From Thiothrix phosphatis (GTDB lineage: Bacteria > Pseudomonadota > Gammaproteobacteria > Thiotrichales > Thiotrichaceae): a stretch of 64,000 nucleotides of DNA. Below the pieces are notes generated by a model, which was given only the letters and a program-made list of their open reading frames with translations, had not been told where the DNA came from and did no database searches. The DNA lies in NCBI RefSeq assembly GCF_035668035.1, contig NZ_JAYMYJ010000042.1, positions 1 through 64,000 on the forward strand. Direction: 5' to 3'. Of the stretch, positions 1 through 7,947 are shown piece by piece (position 1 is the first letter of the stretch; each line of letters starts with the position of its first letter). The translations under genes and the position numbers were made by a program.

Positions 1-154
1 CAGTGGCCATTATCTCATAATCAGGCGCGGCGGTGGGTTTTTAGAGGTTCCCTATTGATGCGGCATAATGAGGCATCATTTTAACATCCAATCGCAGCCA
101 TCTTATGAAGACAAACCTTAGTTTCCATTCCCGCTGCCATGCGGGGCAGGCCAC
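1..154. other. Left edge, no gene recognised
   Basis: I see no convincing coding region, RNA gene or terminator here. The stretch ends just before the ATG of the degenerate P-type ATPase gene at 155. An in-frame TAG at 119 limits how far upstream that gene could start. Confidence 0.4.
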
Positions 155-1468
155 ATGATCTGGTTGCCAGTCCTGGTGGCGGGCGGCGCTGTGTATGCAG
201 GCGGCAAGGCGTTGCGGCGTTTCGGCAAGCCGCAGTGGTTTGGACGCAAACCGGCGGGGGATTCCCAACCGGAATTGCAGCAGGCTGACCGTGAGCTGGC
301 GTTGTCAGCGGCGTCCCTGGGCGTGGCGGCGGCGGGGGGATTGCTGCAACTGCCGTTGCTTGGCTGGGTGAGCTTTCCTGTGACGGTGTTCCTGCTGGTG
401 CCGGTCATCCGCGAAGCGGGGCAGGTTCTGGGCAAGCAACGCCGCATCAATGACCAAGTGTTGACCACCACCCGGCTGGCGGTGTGTTCGGTGATGGGGT
501 ATACCTTCATTGCGGCGCTGGACGCCGGTTTGCATGCATTGACGCACCGGATGCAAGTCCGCAATGAAGCGGATTGGCGGCAGAGTTTGCAGCGTCATCT
601 GGGGGCAGACGGGCAAGCGTTGACGGGCTGGCTGGAACAGGCTTCCCAATCACCGACCCTTATCCAGCAACAGGGCGAGCGTCTCGGCAGGCAGGCGGCA
701 CCGTTGATGCTGGCAACCTGTGTATTGAGCACGCCGGTATTGGGGATCAACCATTCAGCCGCTTTTCTGACCACCTTTTTCGGCGCGCACCTACGCAAGC
801 TGGGGCCTTACACCGCCCGTGAGTTCATGCGTCAGGCGCTGGAGGAGGGGATCGTGCTGACCCATCCGCAATTGCTGGATCAGGCGGTCAGGGTGGATAC
901 GCTGGCGTTTGACGGGCGCGTATTGCGTGATGCGCAGGCCGGTGGGCTTGTGCAGGCGTTGCGTCAGCGGCAGTGCGCCGTTTATGTGTTTGACACTGAA
1001 GATGAAACGGCCAGCCAGCCGCTGGATGTGGATGGCTGGTTCAACACTGATATGGAGGGCAGGGCGGAGCAGATTCGTCAATGGCGGTCGGCGGGGAAAA
1101 CGGTCTGTTACATCGGTGACGGTGAAACGGATGCGGCGGCCATGCGGGCGGCGAACCTGCCGGTGATTCAGCGCAAGGGAGCGTTGCGGGTGGAAGGGTT
1201 CCCCTGCGTCCTGCTGCCGGGCGCGGATTTGGTTCCTTTGTTTAGGGTTCTGGCGTTGGCGGAGAGTTTCACCAGCCGCCAGCGGTTCAATCTGGTGATG
1301 CCTATTGGTGTGGATTTGGTGGATATTTCCACGACCCTGCTGTTGGATTTTGGGCTGGTGTATTCGGTGATGTTCACCTATACCGGCCTGATGTTGGGAA
1401 TGCACAATGTACGGCAGCCGGAGCCATCTACCCCGACGGCAATGCAATGGTTGCCGTCAACTGCCTGA
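155..1468 (+). CDS. Degenerate P1B-type ATPase-like (HAD-fold) membrane protein
   Basis: A 437-aa protein that follows the plan of a heavy-metal P-type ATPase but has lost most catalytic motifs. Hydrophobic segments lie near residues 50-85 and 105-125, a further pair near 185-215, and the C-terminal pair near 385-415. The phosphorylation loop, normally DKTGT, keeps only the Asp (D253, context AFDGRVL). The hinge motif survives as GDGETD (residues 321-326, family consensus GDGxND). The actuator-domain TGE and the membrane CPC metal motif are not visible, and the nucleotide-binding domain is very short. The frame is open throughout, so it looks like a maintained protein rather than a decayed gene. 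It converges on hypD, so a role linked to hydrogenase metal supply is possible but only inferred. ATG at 155 is preceded by GGGGCAGG; an in-frame stop lies at 119. Confidence 0.72.
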   Translation: MIWLPVLVAGGAVYAGGKALRRFGKPQWFGRKPAGDSQPELQQADRELALSAASLGVAAAGGLLQLPLLGWVSFPVTVFLLVPVIREAGQVLGKQRRINDQVLTTTRLAVCSVMGYTFIAALDAGLHALTHRMQVRNEADWRQSLQRHLGADGQALTGWLEQASQSPTLIQQQGERLGRQAAPLMLATCVLSTPVLGINHSAAFLTTFFGAHLRKLGPYTAREFMRQALEEGIVLTHPQLLDQAVRVDTLAFDGRVLRDAQAGGLVQALRQRQCAVYVFDTEDETASQPLDVDGWFNTDMEGRAEQIRQWRSAGKTVCYIGDGETDAAAMRAANLPVIQRKGALRVEGFPCVLLPGADLVPLFRVLALAESFTSRQRFNLVMPIGVDLVDISTTLLLDFGLVYSVMFTYTGLMLGMHNVRQPEPSTPTAMQWLPSTA

Positions 1469-1525
1469 ATGCGCGCCGCTGTAATTTCTGTATAAGGGAC
1501 TGATGCGGCGCTGGTGTTTTCAGGT

Positions 1526-2662
1526 TTAGGCGCTGCGTTTCGCCAGTTTGCCGTAAGCGTAATACGCCGCGCAGGAACCTTCCGGCGACACCATCAGCGC
1601 CCCTAGCGGTGTCTGTGGGTTGCAACTTGTGCCAAACGCAGGGCATTCCCACGGTTTCATCACCCCGCGCAACACATCGGCGCATTTGAGGTGGGCGGGG
1701 TCGTGGGAACTGCTGGCCGCCTGCACGTTGAATTTTTTCTCGGCATCGAAGCCTGCATAAGCCGCACGGATTTGCACACCAGCATCACCGATGTTGCCCA
1801 GCCCACGGAATTCGCTGTGCTCGCGGGTTTCGTAGACAGCGTGGATGGCGTGTAAACCCGCTGTATTGCCTGCCTCTGGGACGATGCGCGCATACTGGTT
1901 TTCCACATCACAACGGCCTTCAGCCAACTGTTTCACCAGCATCCACATTGCCTGCAAAATATCCAGCGGCTCAAAGCCGGTGATCACCAACGGCTTATGA
2001 TAATCGTGCGCCACGAATGCATACGGCTGCACGCCGATCACCATGCTGACGTGGCCGGGTGCCAGGAACCCATCCAAGCGCAAATCCGGGTCAGTCAGGA
2101 TCGCCCGCATGGTGGCAGGCGTGGTGATGTGGTTGCAGAACAGGGAAAAATTCTTCAGCCCTTCGCGCTGCGCCTGCAATAAAGTCAGGGCGGTGCTGGG
2201 CATGGTGGTTTCGAAACCCAGCGCAAAAAACACCACCTCACGGTCAGGGTGCTTGCGGGCCAGCGCCAGCGCATCCATCGGCGAATACACCATACGCACA
2301 TCGCAGCCGTCAGCCTTGGCCTGCAATAGGCTTTTGCGGGTTCCGGGCACCCGCATGGCGTCACCGAAAGTGGTGAAAATAACCCCCGGCTGTTCGGCAA
2401 TCGCCACACAATCATCCACCCGCGCCATCGGCAACACGCATACTGGGCAGCCGGGGCCGTGCACCATTTCGATAGTGTCCGGCAGCATGGATTCGATGCC
2501 GTATTTGAACAAGGTATGAGTGTGCCCGCCGCAAAACTCCATGATTTGCAAGGGTTGGCTTTGGCTACGCTCTACCAACGCCGCTGAGGTGGCCAGTTTG
2601 TGGATTTCGTCCACCAGCTTCTTCGCTTTGACAGGGTCGCGGAATTCGTCGATGTATTTCAT
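1526..2662 (-). CDS. hypD: Hydrogenase maturation factor HypD
   Basis: HypD (378 aa) forms the scaffold complex with HypC on which the Fe(CN)2CO group of [NiFe]-hydrogenases is built; cyanide comes from HypE and HypF. Family motifs are clear: CGGHTH near residue 44, GPGCPVC near residue 70, GFETT in the middle, and the C-terminal cysteine cluster (ECPAF, TSCNP, GSCAAYYAYG) that binds a [4Fe-4S] cluster. Length is normal. The start overlaps the end of hypC by 4 bp, indicating translational coupling. hypE, the usual next gene, is absent; a convergent P-type-ATPase-like gene follows instead. Confidence 0.97.
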   Translation of the reverse strand: MKYIDEFRDPVKAKKLVDEIHKLATSAALVERSQSQPLQIMEFCGGHTHTLFKYGIESMLPDTIEMVHGPGCPVCVLPMARVDDCVAIAEQPGVIFTTFGDAMRVPGTRKSLLQAKADGCDVRMVYSPMDALALARKHPDREVVFFALGFETTMPSTALTLLQAQREGLKNFSLFCNHITTPATMRAILTDPDLRLDGFLAPGHVSMVIGVQPYAFVAHDYHKPLVITGFEPLDILQAMWMLVKQLAEGRCDVENQYARIVPEAGNTAGLHAIHAVYETREHSEFRGLGNIGDAGVQIRAAYAGFDAEKKFNVQAASSSHDPAHLKCADVLRGVMKPWECPAFGTSCNPQTPLGALMVSPEGSCAAYYAYGKLAKRSA

Positions 2663-2943
2663 GCCTGCCCCTCCATTTGCCGCATGGTGTCGAGTTCGGC
2701 CTGCATGTCACCAAGCTCCTCCAGCAAGGCCAGAGTGCGGGCGGCTTCCTCCTCATCCAGACGGCTCATGGCGAAACCAACGTGCACCAATACCCAGTCA
2801 CCCACACAACTTTTCGCCGGATGCTCATCATCAACGATACAAGCGATATTGACCTCACGTTTCACGCCGCCCACATCCACTTTGGCGATCAGGTTGTCAG
2901 CATCAACGATTTCGGTAATCTGGCCGGGAATGCCGAGGCACAT
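2659..2943 (-). CDS. hypC: Hydrogenase maturation chaperone HypC
   Basis: A 94-aa HypC/HupF-family chaperone beginning MCLGIPGQI; Cys2, exposed after Met removal, is the residue that contacts HypD and the large-subunit precursor. It ferries the Fe(CN)2CO unit from HypD to the hydrogenase large subunit. A Shine-Dalgarno (AGGAGAA) precedes the ATG. It is first in a two-gene unit with hypD and divergent from adhC. The second family member, hupF, is in the structural operon at 7028-7327, so this copy is probably the general HypC. Confidence 0.95.
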   Translation of the reverse strand: MCLGIPGQITEIVDADNLIAKVDVGGVKREVNIACIVDDEHPAKSCVGDWVLVHVGFAMSRLDEEEAARTLALLEELGDMQAELDTMRQMEGQA

Positions 2944-2999
2944 AAATTTTCTCCTGGTATGGCTGCTTCCAACCTATCCAATACTGTAGGCAGAGGCAA

Positions 3000-3028
3000 T
3001 TGACAGCCTGCAACATTGCTTTTAGTTT
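3000..3028 (+). promoter_or_regulatory. Possible sigma-70 promoter of adhC-fghA
   Basis: A perfect -35 hexamer TTGACA (3000-3005) is followed 17 bp later by TAGTTT (3023-3028), a poor -10. It lies 35 bp before the adhC ATG in the hypC/adhC divergent spacer. The weak -10 could mean activator dependence, for example by a formaldehyde- or glutathione-responsive regulator; no such gene is nearby. Confidence 0.35.
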
Positions 3029-3062
3029 TGCAATACAGCATAGAAAAGCAGTGGAGGGAATC

Positions 3063-4172
3063 ATGAAATGTCGCGCAGCCGTTGCCTGGGAGCCGAAAAA
3101 GCCCCTGGAAATTGAAGAGATCGAAGTTGAAAAACCACGCGAAGGCGAAGTCCTGCTCAAGGTCGTAGCCTCCGGCGTATGCCATACGGACGCGTTCACC
3201 CTGTCGGGCGATGACCCGGAAGGCGCATTCCCCTGCATTCTCGGCCACGAAGGCGGCTGCATCGTTGAAGAATGCGGCCCGGGCGTGAAAGGGCTGAAAC
3301 CCGGCGACCATGTGATCCCGCTGTACATCCCCGAATGCGGCGAATGCGAATATTGCCGCTCCAGCAAAACCAACCTGTGCCAGTCGATTGCCGCCACGGT
3401 CTGGACTGGCTATATGCCTGACCGCACCCGCCGCTTCACCTGTAAGGGAAAACCGATTTTCCACTACATGGGCTGCTCCACTTTCTCCGAATACACCGTA
3501 GTACCGGAAATCGCCCTGGCCAAGATCAACCCCACGGCACCACTGGATAAAGTCTGCCTGCTTGGCTGCGGCGTCACTACCGGTATCGGCGCGGTGCTGA
3601 ATACGGCGGAGGTGGAACCCGGTTCCACCGTGGCAGTGTTCGGCCTTGGAGGCATCGGCCTGTCGGTGATCCAAGGCGCGGTCATGGCGCAGGCCGGGCG
3701 CATCATTGCCGTCGACATCAACCCCGGCAAATGGGAAATGGCCAAAGCGCTGGGCGCCACCGATTTCGTCAACCCCAAGGACGTGGACGGCTCGGTGGTC
3801 GAATACATCAAAGATCTGACCAACGGCGGGGTCGACTACTCCTTCGAATGCATCGGCAATGTGCATGTCATGCGGGATGCGCTGGAATGCACCCACATGG
3901 GCTGGGGCGTCTCCACCATTATCGGCGTGGCGGGCGCAGGCCAAGAAATTTCCACCCGCCCCTTCCAACTGGTCACTGGCCGCACCTGGAAAGGCACGGC
4001 GTTCGGTGGTGTGAAAGGCCGCTCCGAACTGCCCGGCTACGTCGAGCGCTACCTGCACGGGCAGATCGAACTGGACAGCATGGTCACCCACACCATGCCG
4101 CTGGAAGACATCAACCGCGCCTTCGACCTGATGCATGCGGGTGAAAGCATCCGCTCTGTGATCATTTTCTAA
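3063..4172 (+). CDS. adhC: S-(hydroxymethyl)glutathione dehydrogenase (class III alcohol dehydrogenase)
   Basis: A 369-aa zinc-dependent medium-chain dehydrogenase. It oxidises S-hydroxymethylglutathione, formed spontaneously from formaldehyde and glutathione, to S-formylglutathione with NAD+, and can also reduce S-nitrosoglutathione. Visible marks are GVCHTDAFTLSG with the catalytic-zinc Cys, GHEGG, the structural-zinc cysteines (ECGECEYCRSS...LC) and the NAD-binding GLGGIG loop. Start ATG 3063 has a strong GGAGGG ribosome-binding site; an upstream TTG at 3000 is in frame but lacks one. fghA follows after 10 bp, giving the complete glutathione-dependent formaldehyde route. Confidence 0.95.
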   Translation: MKCRAAVAWEPKKPLEIEEIEVEKPREGEVLLKVVASGVCHTDAFTLSGDDPEGAFPCILGHEGGCIVEECGPGVKGLKPGDHVIPLYIPECGECEYCRSSKTNLCQSIAATVWTGYMPDRTRRFTCKGKPIFHYMGCSTFSEYTVVPEIALAKINPTAPLDKVCLLGCGVTTGIGAVLNTAEVEPGSTVAVFGLGGIGLSVIQGAVMAQAGRIIAVDINPGKWEMAKALGATDFVNPKDVDGSVVEYIKDLTNGGVDYSFECIGNVHVMRDALECTHMGWGVSTIIGVAGAGQEISTRPFQLVTGRTWKGTAFGGVKGRSELPGYVERYLHGQIELDSMVTHTMPLEDINRAFDLMHAGESIRSVIIF

Positions 4173-4182
4173 GGGCTGTGGC

Positions 4183-5025
4183 ATGAAATTGCTTGAAAGC
4201 ATCAAGGAATCCGGTGGGTTTCTGAACCGTTACACGCATGAGTCATCCACTTGCAACTGCGATATGACATTCTCCGTCTACCTGCCGCCGCAGGCTGCCG
4301 GGAGCAAGGTTCCGGCTTTGTATTGGCTCTCCGGCCTGACCTGCACCGACGACAATTTCCGCGTCAAAGCAGGCGCGCAACGTTACGCCGCCGAACATGG
4401 CATTGCCTTGGTCATCCCCGACACTAGCCCGCGCGGGGAAAACGTGCCAGATATGCCGGAACGTTACGACCTTGGTCAGGGAGCCGGTTTCTACGTCAAC
4501 GCCACCCAGGAGCCATGGTCAACGCATTACCACATGTATGACTACGTGACCGCCGAATTGCCAGCATTGGTGGAAAAACATCTGCCATTGATCCCCGGCT
4601 TGCGCTCCATCAGTGGACATTCCATGGGTGGGCATGGAGCCTTGGTCTGTGCGCTGAAAAACCCTGGCATGTACCGCTCGGTTTCTGCTTTCGCGCCGAT
4701 TTGCCATCCGCTGGAATGCGGCTGGGGGCAGGGCTGCTTTTCCGCTTATCTGGGCGAAGATAAATCCCGGTGGGAAGCGTATGACGCCACCTGCCTGATC
4801 AAGGCTGGTGCCACCATGCCGGAAATTCTTGTCGACCAGGGCACCGCCGACGAGTTTCTGGAGGCAGGCCAGTTATTGCCGGAAAGTTTGGTGGAAGCCT
4901 GTCATCAAACCGAGGTTCCACTCAGCCTGCATAGGCAGGAAGGTTATGACCACAGCTACCATTTTATCGCCACGTTTATTGGCGAACACATCGCTTGGCA
5001 CGCCAAAGCCCTGCATGCGGGCTAG
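4183..5025 (+). CDS. fghA: S-formylglutathione hydrolase
   Basis: A 280-aa esterase-D-family alpha/beta hydrolase that splits S-formylglutathione into formate and glutathione, the second step after AdhC. The nucleophile elbow is GHSMGGHGA (Ser near residue 147); the acid is in the VDQGTADEF region and the His in GYDHSYHF. Length is typical of FrmB/FghA. It follows adhC by 10 bp. Its last 4 bases overlap the convergent end of hupJ. Confidence 0.95.
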   Translation: MKLLESIKESGGFLNRYTHESSTCNCDMTFSVYLPPQAAGSKVPALYWLSGLTCTDDNFRVKAGAQRYAAEHGIALVIPDTSPRGENVPDMPERYDLGQGAGFYVNATQEPWSTHYHMYDYVTAELPALVEKHLPLIPGLRSISGHSMGGHGALVCALKNPGMYRSVSAFAPICHPLECGWGQGCFSAYLGEDKSRWEAYDATCLIKAGATMPEILVDQGTADEFLEAGQLLPESLVEACHQTEVPLSLHRQEGYDHSYHFIATFIGEHIAWHAKALHAG

Positions 5026-5501
5026 GCAAATTTTCCCCTCAGGAAATCCCGGCGGGAGCAGGTGTTTCCCTTTGCAGGTTTCGGCGGCATTGCTTCGGGT
5101 CTGGCTGCGTGCATCCGCCCATCCATGAGCGCCAGCATCACATGTTGGGCGGTCAGCACCGCCGCCGCCTGACTTTCAAACTGCAACACCGGCGAAAACA
5201 ACGAACAGGCATAAAAATTTCCCACCGCAGGCACATGGCTGCGGCAGAATTCATAGTCTCCGGCAGGTAGCCCAAGCACTATCTCATCCGTTGCAACCGC
5301 GTCCTGTTCCGTTGGGGGCAACCACACCAGATTGATGAACCACGGGCTGACCAAAACGCCCAGCAAACCATCCTCAAACGGCTGAAACCCAATGGCTTCA
5401 ACTTGCAAGCGCGGGTTCAGGATCGGCACATCCTGCATTCGTGTGCTCTGTACCTCGCGAAAATGAGCCTCCAATGCGGTGATTCGTGGGTCAGCCTGCA
5501 T
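5022..5501 (-). CDS. hupJ: Hydrogenase assembly chaperone HupJ (HybE family)
   Basis: A 159-aa HybE/HupJ-family protein, last gene of the uptake-hydrogenase operon. The family is implicated in maturation of the Fe-S small subunit and quality control before Tat export. It ends SRRDFLRGKFA, a C-terminus typical of HupJ. The open frame runs further upstream, but ATG 5501, overlapping rubredoxin hupI by 11 bp, fits the family N-terminus (MQADPRITALEAHF) and the tight gene packing. Confidence 0.88.
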   Translation of the reverse strand: MQADPRITALEAHFREVQSTRMQDVPILNPRLQVEAIGFQPFEDGLLGVLVSPWFINLVWLPPTEQDAVATDEIVLGLPAGDYEFCRSHVPAVGNFYACSLFSPVLQFESQAAAVLTAQHVMLALMDGRMHAARPEAMPPKPAKGNTCSRRDFLRGKFA

Positions 5502-5724
5502 CCTGCACAACCATGAACTGCTGCTTGTCGCCGTCGCATTCGGGGCAACGCCAATGATCCGGCAAGGCGGCGAATGGCGTCCCGGCAGGGATCTGCCAGT
5601 AGTCATCCCCTACCGCCGGATCGTAGACATGCCAGCAGATTTTGCATTCCATGCGCGCATCCGCCGGAATGCGGTCAGCGTGGCCGAGATAGGAGCCTTC
5701 AAACGTATCCAGCAACCCGCTCAT
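5491..5724 (-). CDS. hupI: Rubredoxin HupI
   Basis: A 77-aa rubredoxin with the iron-binding pairs CKIC and CPEC. In hydrogenase operons (HupI/HoxR) this dedicated rubredoxin supports small-subunit Fe-S cluster maturation under oxygen, which agrees with the oxygen-tolerant HupS encoded upstream. An N-terminal extension of about 25 residues before the first CxxC is normal for HupI. It overlaps hupH by 4 bp and hupJ by 11 bp. Confidence 0.94.
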   Translation of the reverse strand: MSGLLDTFEGSYLGHADRIPADARMECKICWHVYDPAVGDDYWQIPAGTPFAALPDHWRCPECDGDKQQFMVVQDAG

Positions 5725-6584
5725 TGCAGCGCCTCGCGGATTTCACGCAAACGCCCGGCGCTGTCTTCCAGGTCTTCCGGCGAAGCACAGGCAACCAACG
5801 GCACTTCCACCACTTCCAAGGTATTCAGGATCAGCGTGTCGGTGGAATTGAAATACTGCACCCACCAGACATCCTCGACATTGCTGGCGGTGACCCGGCA
5901 ATTGCCATAGCCACGCGACAAGATTGCGACCTTGCCCACGCCAAGTTGTTGGCTCAACAGGCTGAGGTCATCTTCCGTCAGTGGCAGCAGCGTCAGGTTG
6001 ATCACATGGCCAAAATTCTGCTTTTGCACTTGTTCCTGCAATTCGGCCAGCAGCCATGGGGCATTGATGACGGTTTCCGGCAGGCTGGAGGCCTTCGCCA
6101 GCGGCACATCCGGCAGCGCATCGTCGAATGTGCTTTCACGCACCAACTGGGGGATCATGCCGATTTCCAGTGTCTCGCGGTGGCAGGTTTTATCCGCGTC
6201 CAGCGTGCGATGCCACCAGACGCCGGGCAGGCTGCATTCCTGGATTTCGATATGCCCGCCATCGCCGGTATCAAACAATACGCTGACTTCGCCTTCTGCC
6301 AGGATTTGCGCCAGCAACTTCTTGTCAGCGGCGTTTACGCCTTCCAGTGGCAGGAAACGCTCCGTACCTGCGCCGCCCGCCACCCGCCGATCCAGCAAAT
6401 CCTGCAATTGCTGCAACAGTGTCAGCACATGGGGGTGGGCCTGCAAATCCTCGTTTTCCGGCAGCACGGCCTGATGGTAGACATGCATGTCCTTGGGCAT
6501 GGGGAGATAGTCCAGCGCTTCGCTTTCAGCCGGTTGGGAACCAACCCCGATGACAGGAATACCCAACAAATGCATAGTGCTCAT
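5721..6584 (-). CDS. hupH: Hydrogenase expression/formation protein HupH
   Basis: A 287-aa HupH/HyaF/HoxQ-family protein. Members act with HupG/HyaE in preparing the small subunit; in oxygen-tolerant systems the HoxQ protein complexes with the small-subunit precursor. I recognise it from overall sequence (GSQPAESEALDYLPMPKDM near the N-terminus and the C-terminal DVWWVQYFN region) and operon position between hupG and hupI. It starts 12 bp after hupG and overlaps hupI by 4 bp. Confidence 0.92.
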   Translation of the reverse strand: MSTMHLLGIPVIGVGSQPAESEALDYLPMPKDMHVYHQAVLPENEDLQAHPHVLTLLQQLQDLLDRRVAGGAGTERFLPLEGVNAADKKLLAQILAEGEVSVLFDTGDGGHIEIQECSLPGVWWHRTLDADKTCHRETLEIGMIPQLVRESTFDDALPDVPLAKASSLPETVINAPWLLAELQEQVQKQNFGHVINLTLLPLTEDDLSLLSQQLGVGKVAILSRGYGNCRVTASNVEDVWWVQYFNSTDTLILNTLEVVEVPLVACASPEDLEDSAGRLREIREALQ

Positions 6585-6596
6585 TTCACACGTTCC

Positions 6597-7031
6597 TCAA
6601 TAGCAACTCGCCGACATTTGTGCGCCGATGATGGGGATGCCGAAACCGGGCGCTTTGGCAGGCGAGGGGGCGTTCAACAGGGAATTGATCTTGCTTAGGT
6701 AGACATCCCAATCACGCATCCGCGCAATATGGCCGAGGTATTCGCCATGGCGGAAAAACAGCAAAACTGGCCATTCACTGATGCTATATTTCGCCGCCAG
6801 TGTTTTGGCAAATTCCAGATCCGCCACGGATGCGCGTAAACGGCCCTGGAAAATTTTCATGAACTCCGGCAATACGATCGCCACATCCAGGGTTTCGGGG
6901 TAATGCTGCGGATTGGCGGCGAGAAAAACGACGCTGTTTTTCAACGGTTTGGCGAATGCCATCAGACTATCCTGCCCAGTCAGCAGGGGGTAACCAAGAT
7001 CAGTGGTCAAACGGTCAAGCAGATTGCTCAT
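6597..7031 (-). CDS. hupG: Hydrogenase assembly chaperone HupG (HyaE/HoxO family)
   Basis: A 144-aa thioredoxin-fold protein of the HyaE/HupG/HoxO family. It lacks a CxxC redox pair, as expected. HyaE-type proteins bind the Tat signal peptide of the hydrogenase small subunit and act as its export chaperone. The phrase EWPVLLFFRHGEYLG matches the family core. It overlaps hupF by 4 bp. Confidence 0.92.
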   Translation of the reverse strand: MSNLLDRLTTDLGYPLLTGQDSLMAFAKPLKNSVVFLAANPQHYPETLDVAIVLPEFMKIFQGRLRASVADLEFAKTLAAKYSISEWPVLLFFRHGEYLGHIARMRDWDVYLSKINSLLNAPSPAKAPGFGIPIIGAQMSASCY

Positions 7032-7327
7032 TTGGGGGTCCTCAAATGTTCCGGTAATTGCGGCTCACGCTCAATCAGGTCAGCAAAGAAATGTTCAAAG
7101 CCCTGTCCCTCGCGGATGGCTGCCAGCGCCTGCACAGCTTGCAGGATTTGCTTTGCGCGTTCGGCGGGCAGGTGTTCGCGCGCCGCACCCTTATAGACTA
7201 GCACCCAATCGCCTTCCTGAAGACTACCCAGCAGTGAAATATCGACATTTTCCCGGTGCTCTTTTTCACCACATAAAGCCATCCAGCCATCGATCGCCAT
7301 TATCTGCATGGGGATACCGATGCACAT
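7028..7327 (-). CDS. hupF: HypC-family chaperone HupF
   Basis: A 99-aa HypC paralogue starting MCIGIPMQI with the essential Cys2. HupF/HoxL proteins serve the large subunit of the membrane-bound hydrogenase and are needed for the enzyme to mature in oxygen. Its place directly after the protease gene hupD (1-bp overlap) distinguishes it from the general hypC at 2659-2943. Confidence 0.93.
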   Translation of the reverse strand: MCIGIPMQIMAIDGWMALCGEKEHRENVDISLLGSLQEGDWVLVYKGAAREHLPAERAKQILQAVQALAAIREGQGFEHFFADLIEREPQLPEHLRTPK

Positions 7328-7947
7328 CAGCCCGCCAACCTTGCCAAAAAGCGTTCGTCCCCGATACGGCAGGCATCGCTTTCCGTGGGGCGGTTGGCTT
7401 CGTAATCGTGGATATGCAAGGCGCTGTGACCGGACTGGCCTGTAAGCAACGGTTCAGTGCGCGGCGTGGCGTGTACGCCCAACTTGCCCAGCCAATCGAG
7501 CGCCGCCTGGATCGCAGGCCCGATCTGCGCTTTCACCGCCGAGCGCAGGCTGCCGCCGAAATCGTCCAGCTCCACCGGCTGCACACCGACCAACAGCAGG
7601 TGTTTGGGGTAACGGCCCAGCAATTGCGCCATCGCCAGCACTTCCTGGAAGCCGGTCTGGTGCAGGCTCATCTTTTTCGCCCCCATGAAACTGGGCACGT
7701 CATTGTCTTCCACCAGCTTGAGCGTGCCGGGTTCCAGGCCGTAATCAATGGCGTCGAACACCAGCAGGATGTCAGCCTCCTCAACATGCTGCACCAGGTA
7801 AATGCCTTGGGTGCCGCCATCCAACAATTGCACATTGGGAGGGAAGCGGTAGTGCGCGTGCAGGTGTTCAACCGTGCGCACGCCAAACCCCTCATCCGCC
7901 CACAGCAAATTGCCAATGCCCAGGATCAAGACCCTCGGTGCGCTCAT
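7327..7947 (-). CDS. hupD: Hydrogenase maturation protease HupD
   Basis: A 206-aa HyaD/HupD/HoxM-type endopeptidase. It removes the C-terminal peptide of the large subunit once nickel is in place. The family signature GIGNLLWADEGFGVR is at the N-terminus with the conserved metal-sensing Glu, and a second acidic motif (FDAIDYGLEPG) follows near residue 66. Its predicted target is the peptide after the DPCLACSTH motif of HupL. It overlaps hupC by 4 bp. Confidence 0.95.
   Translation of the reverse strand: MSAPRVLILGIGNLLWADEGFGVRTVEHLHAHYRFPPNVQLLDGGTQGIYLVQHVEEADILLVFDAIDYGLEPGTLKLVEDNDVPSFMGAKKMSLHQTGFQEVLAMAQLLGRYPKHLLLVGVQPVELDDFGGSLRSAVKAQIGPAIQAALDWLGKLGVHATPRTEPLLTGQSGHSALHIHDYEANRPTESDACRIGDERFLARLAG

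Noticed and set aside
155..1468. Treating the P-type-ATPase-like gene as a pseudogene
   Set aside because: The frame is intact over 437 codons with no internal stops or frameshifts and retains structured motifs, so a diverged functional protein is more likely.
2996..3008. Sigma-54-like element upstream of hypC (minus strand)
   Set aside because: GG and GC are 9 bp apart, not 10; sigma-54 promoters do not tolerate this spacing. It also overlaps the TTGACA of adhC.
2889..4205. 438-codon open frame antisense to adhC
   Set aside because: No domain and no own ribosome-binding site; explained by GC-rich third positions of adhC.
5502..5606. N-terminal extension of hupJ over rubredoxin
   Set aside because: The extra 35 residues lie in another frame of hupI and are unlike HybE proteins.
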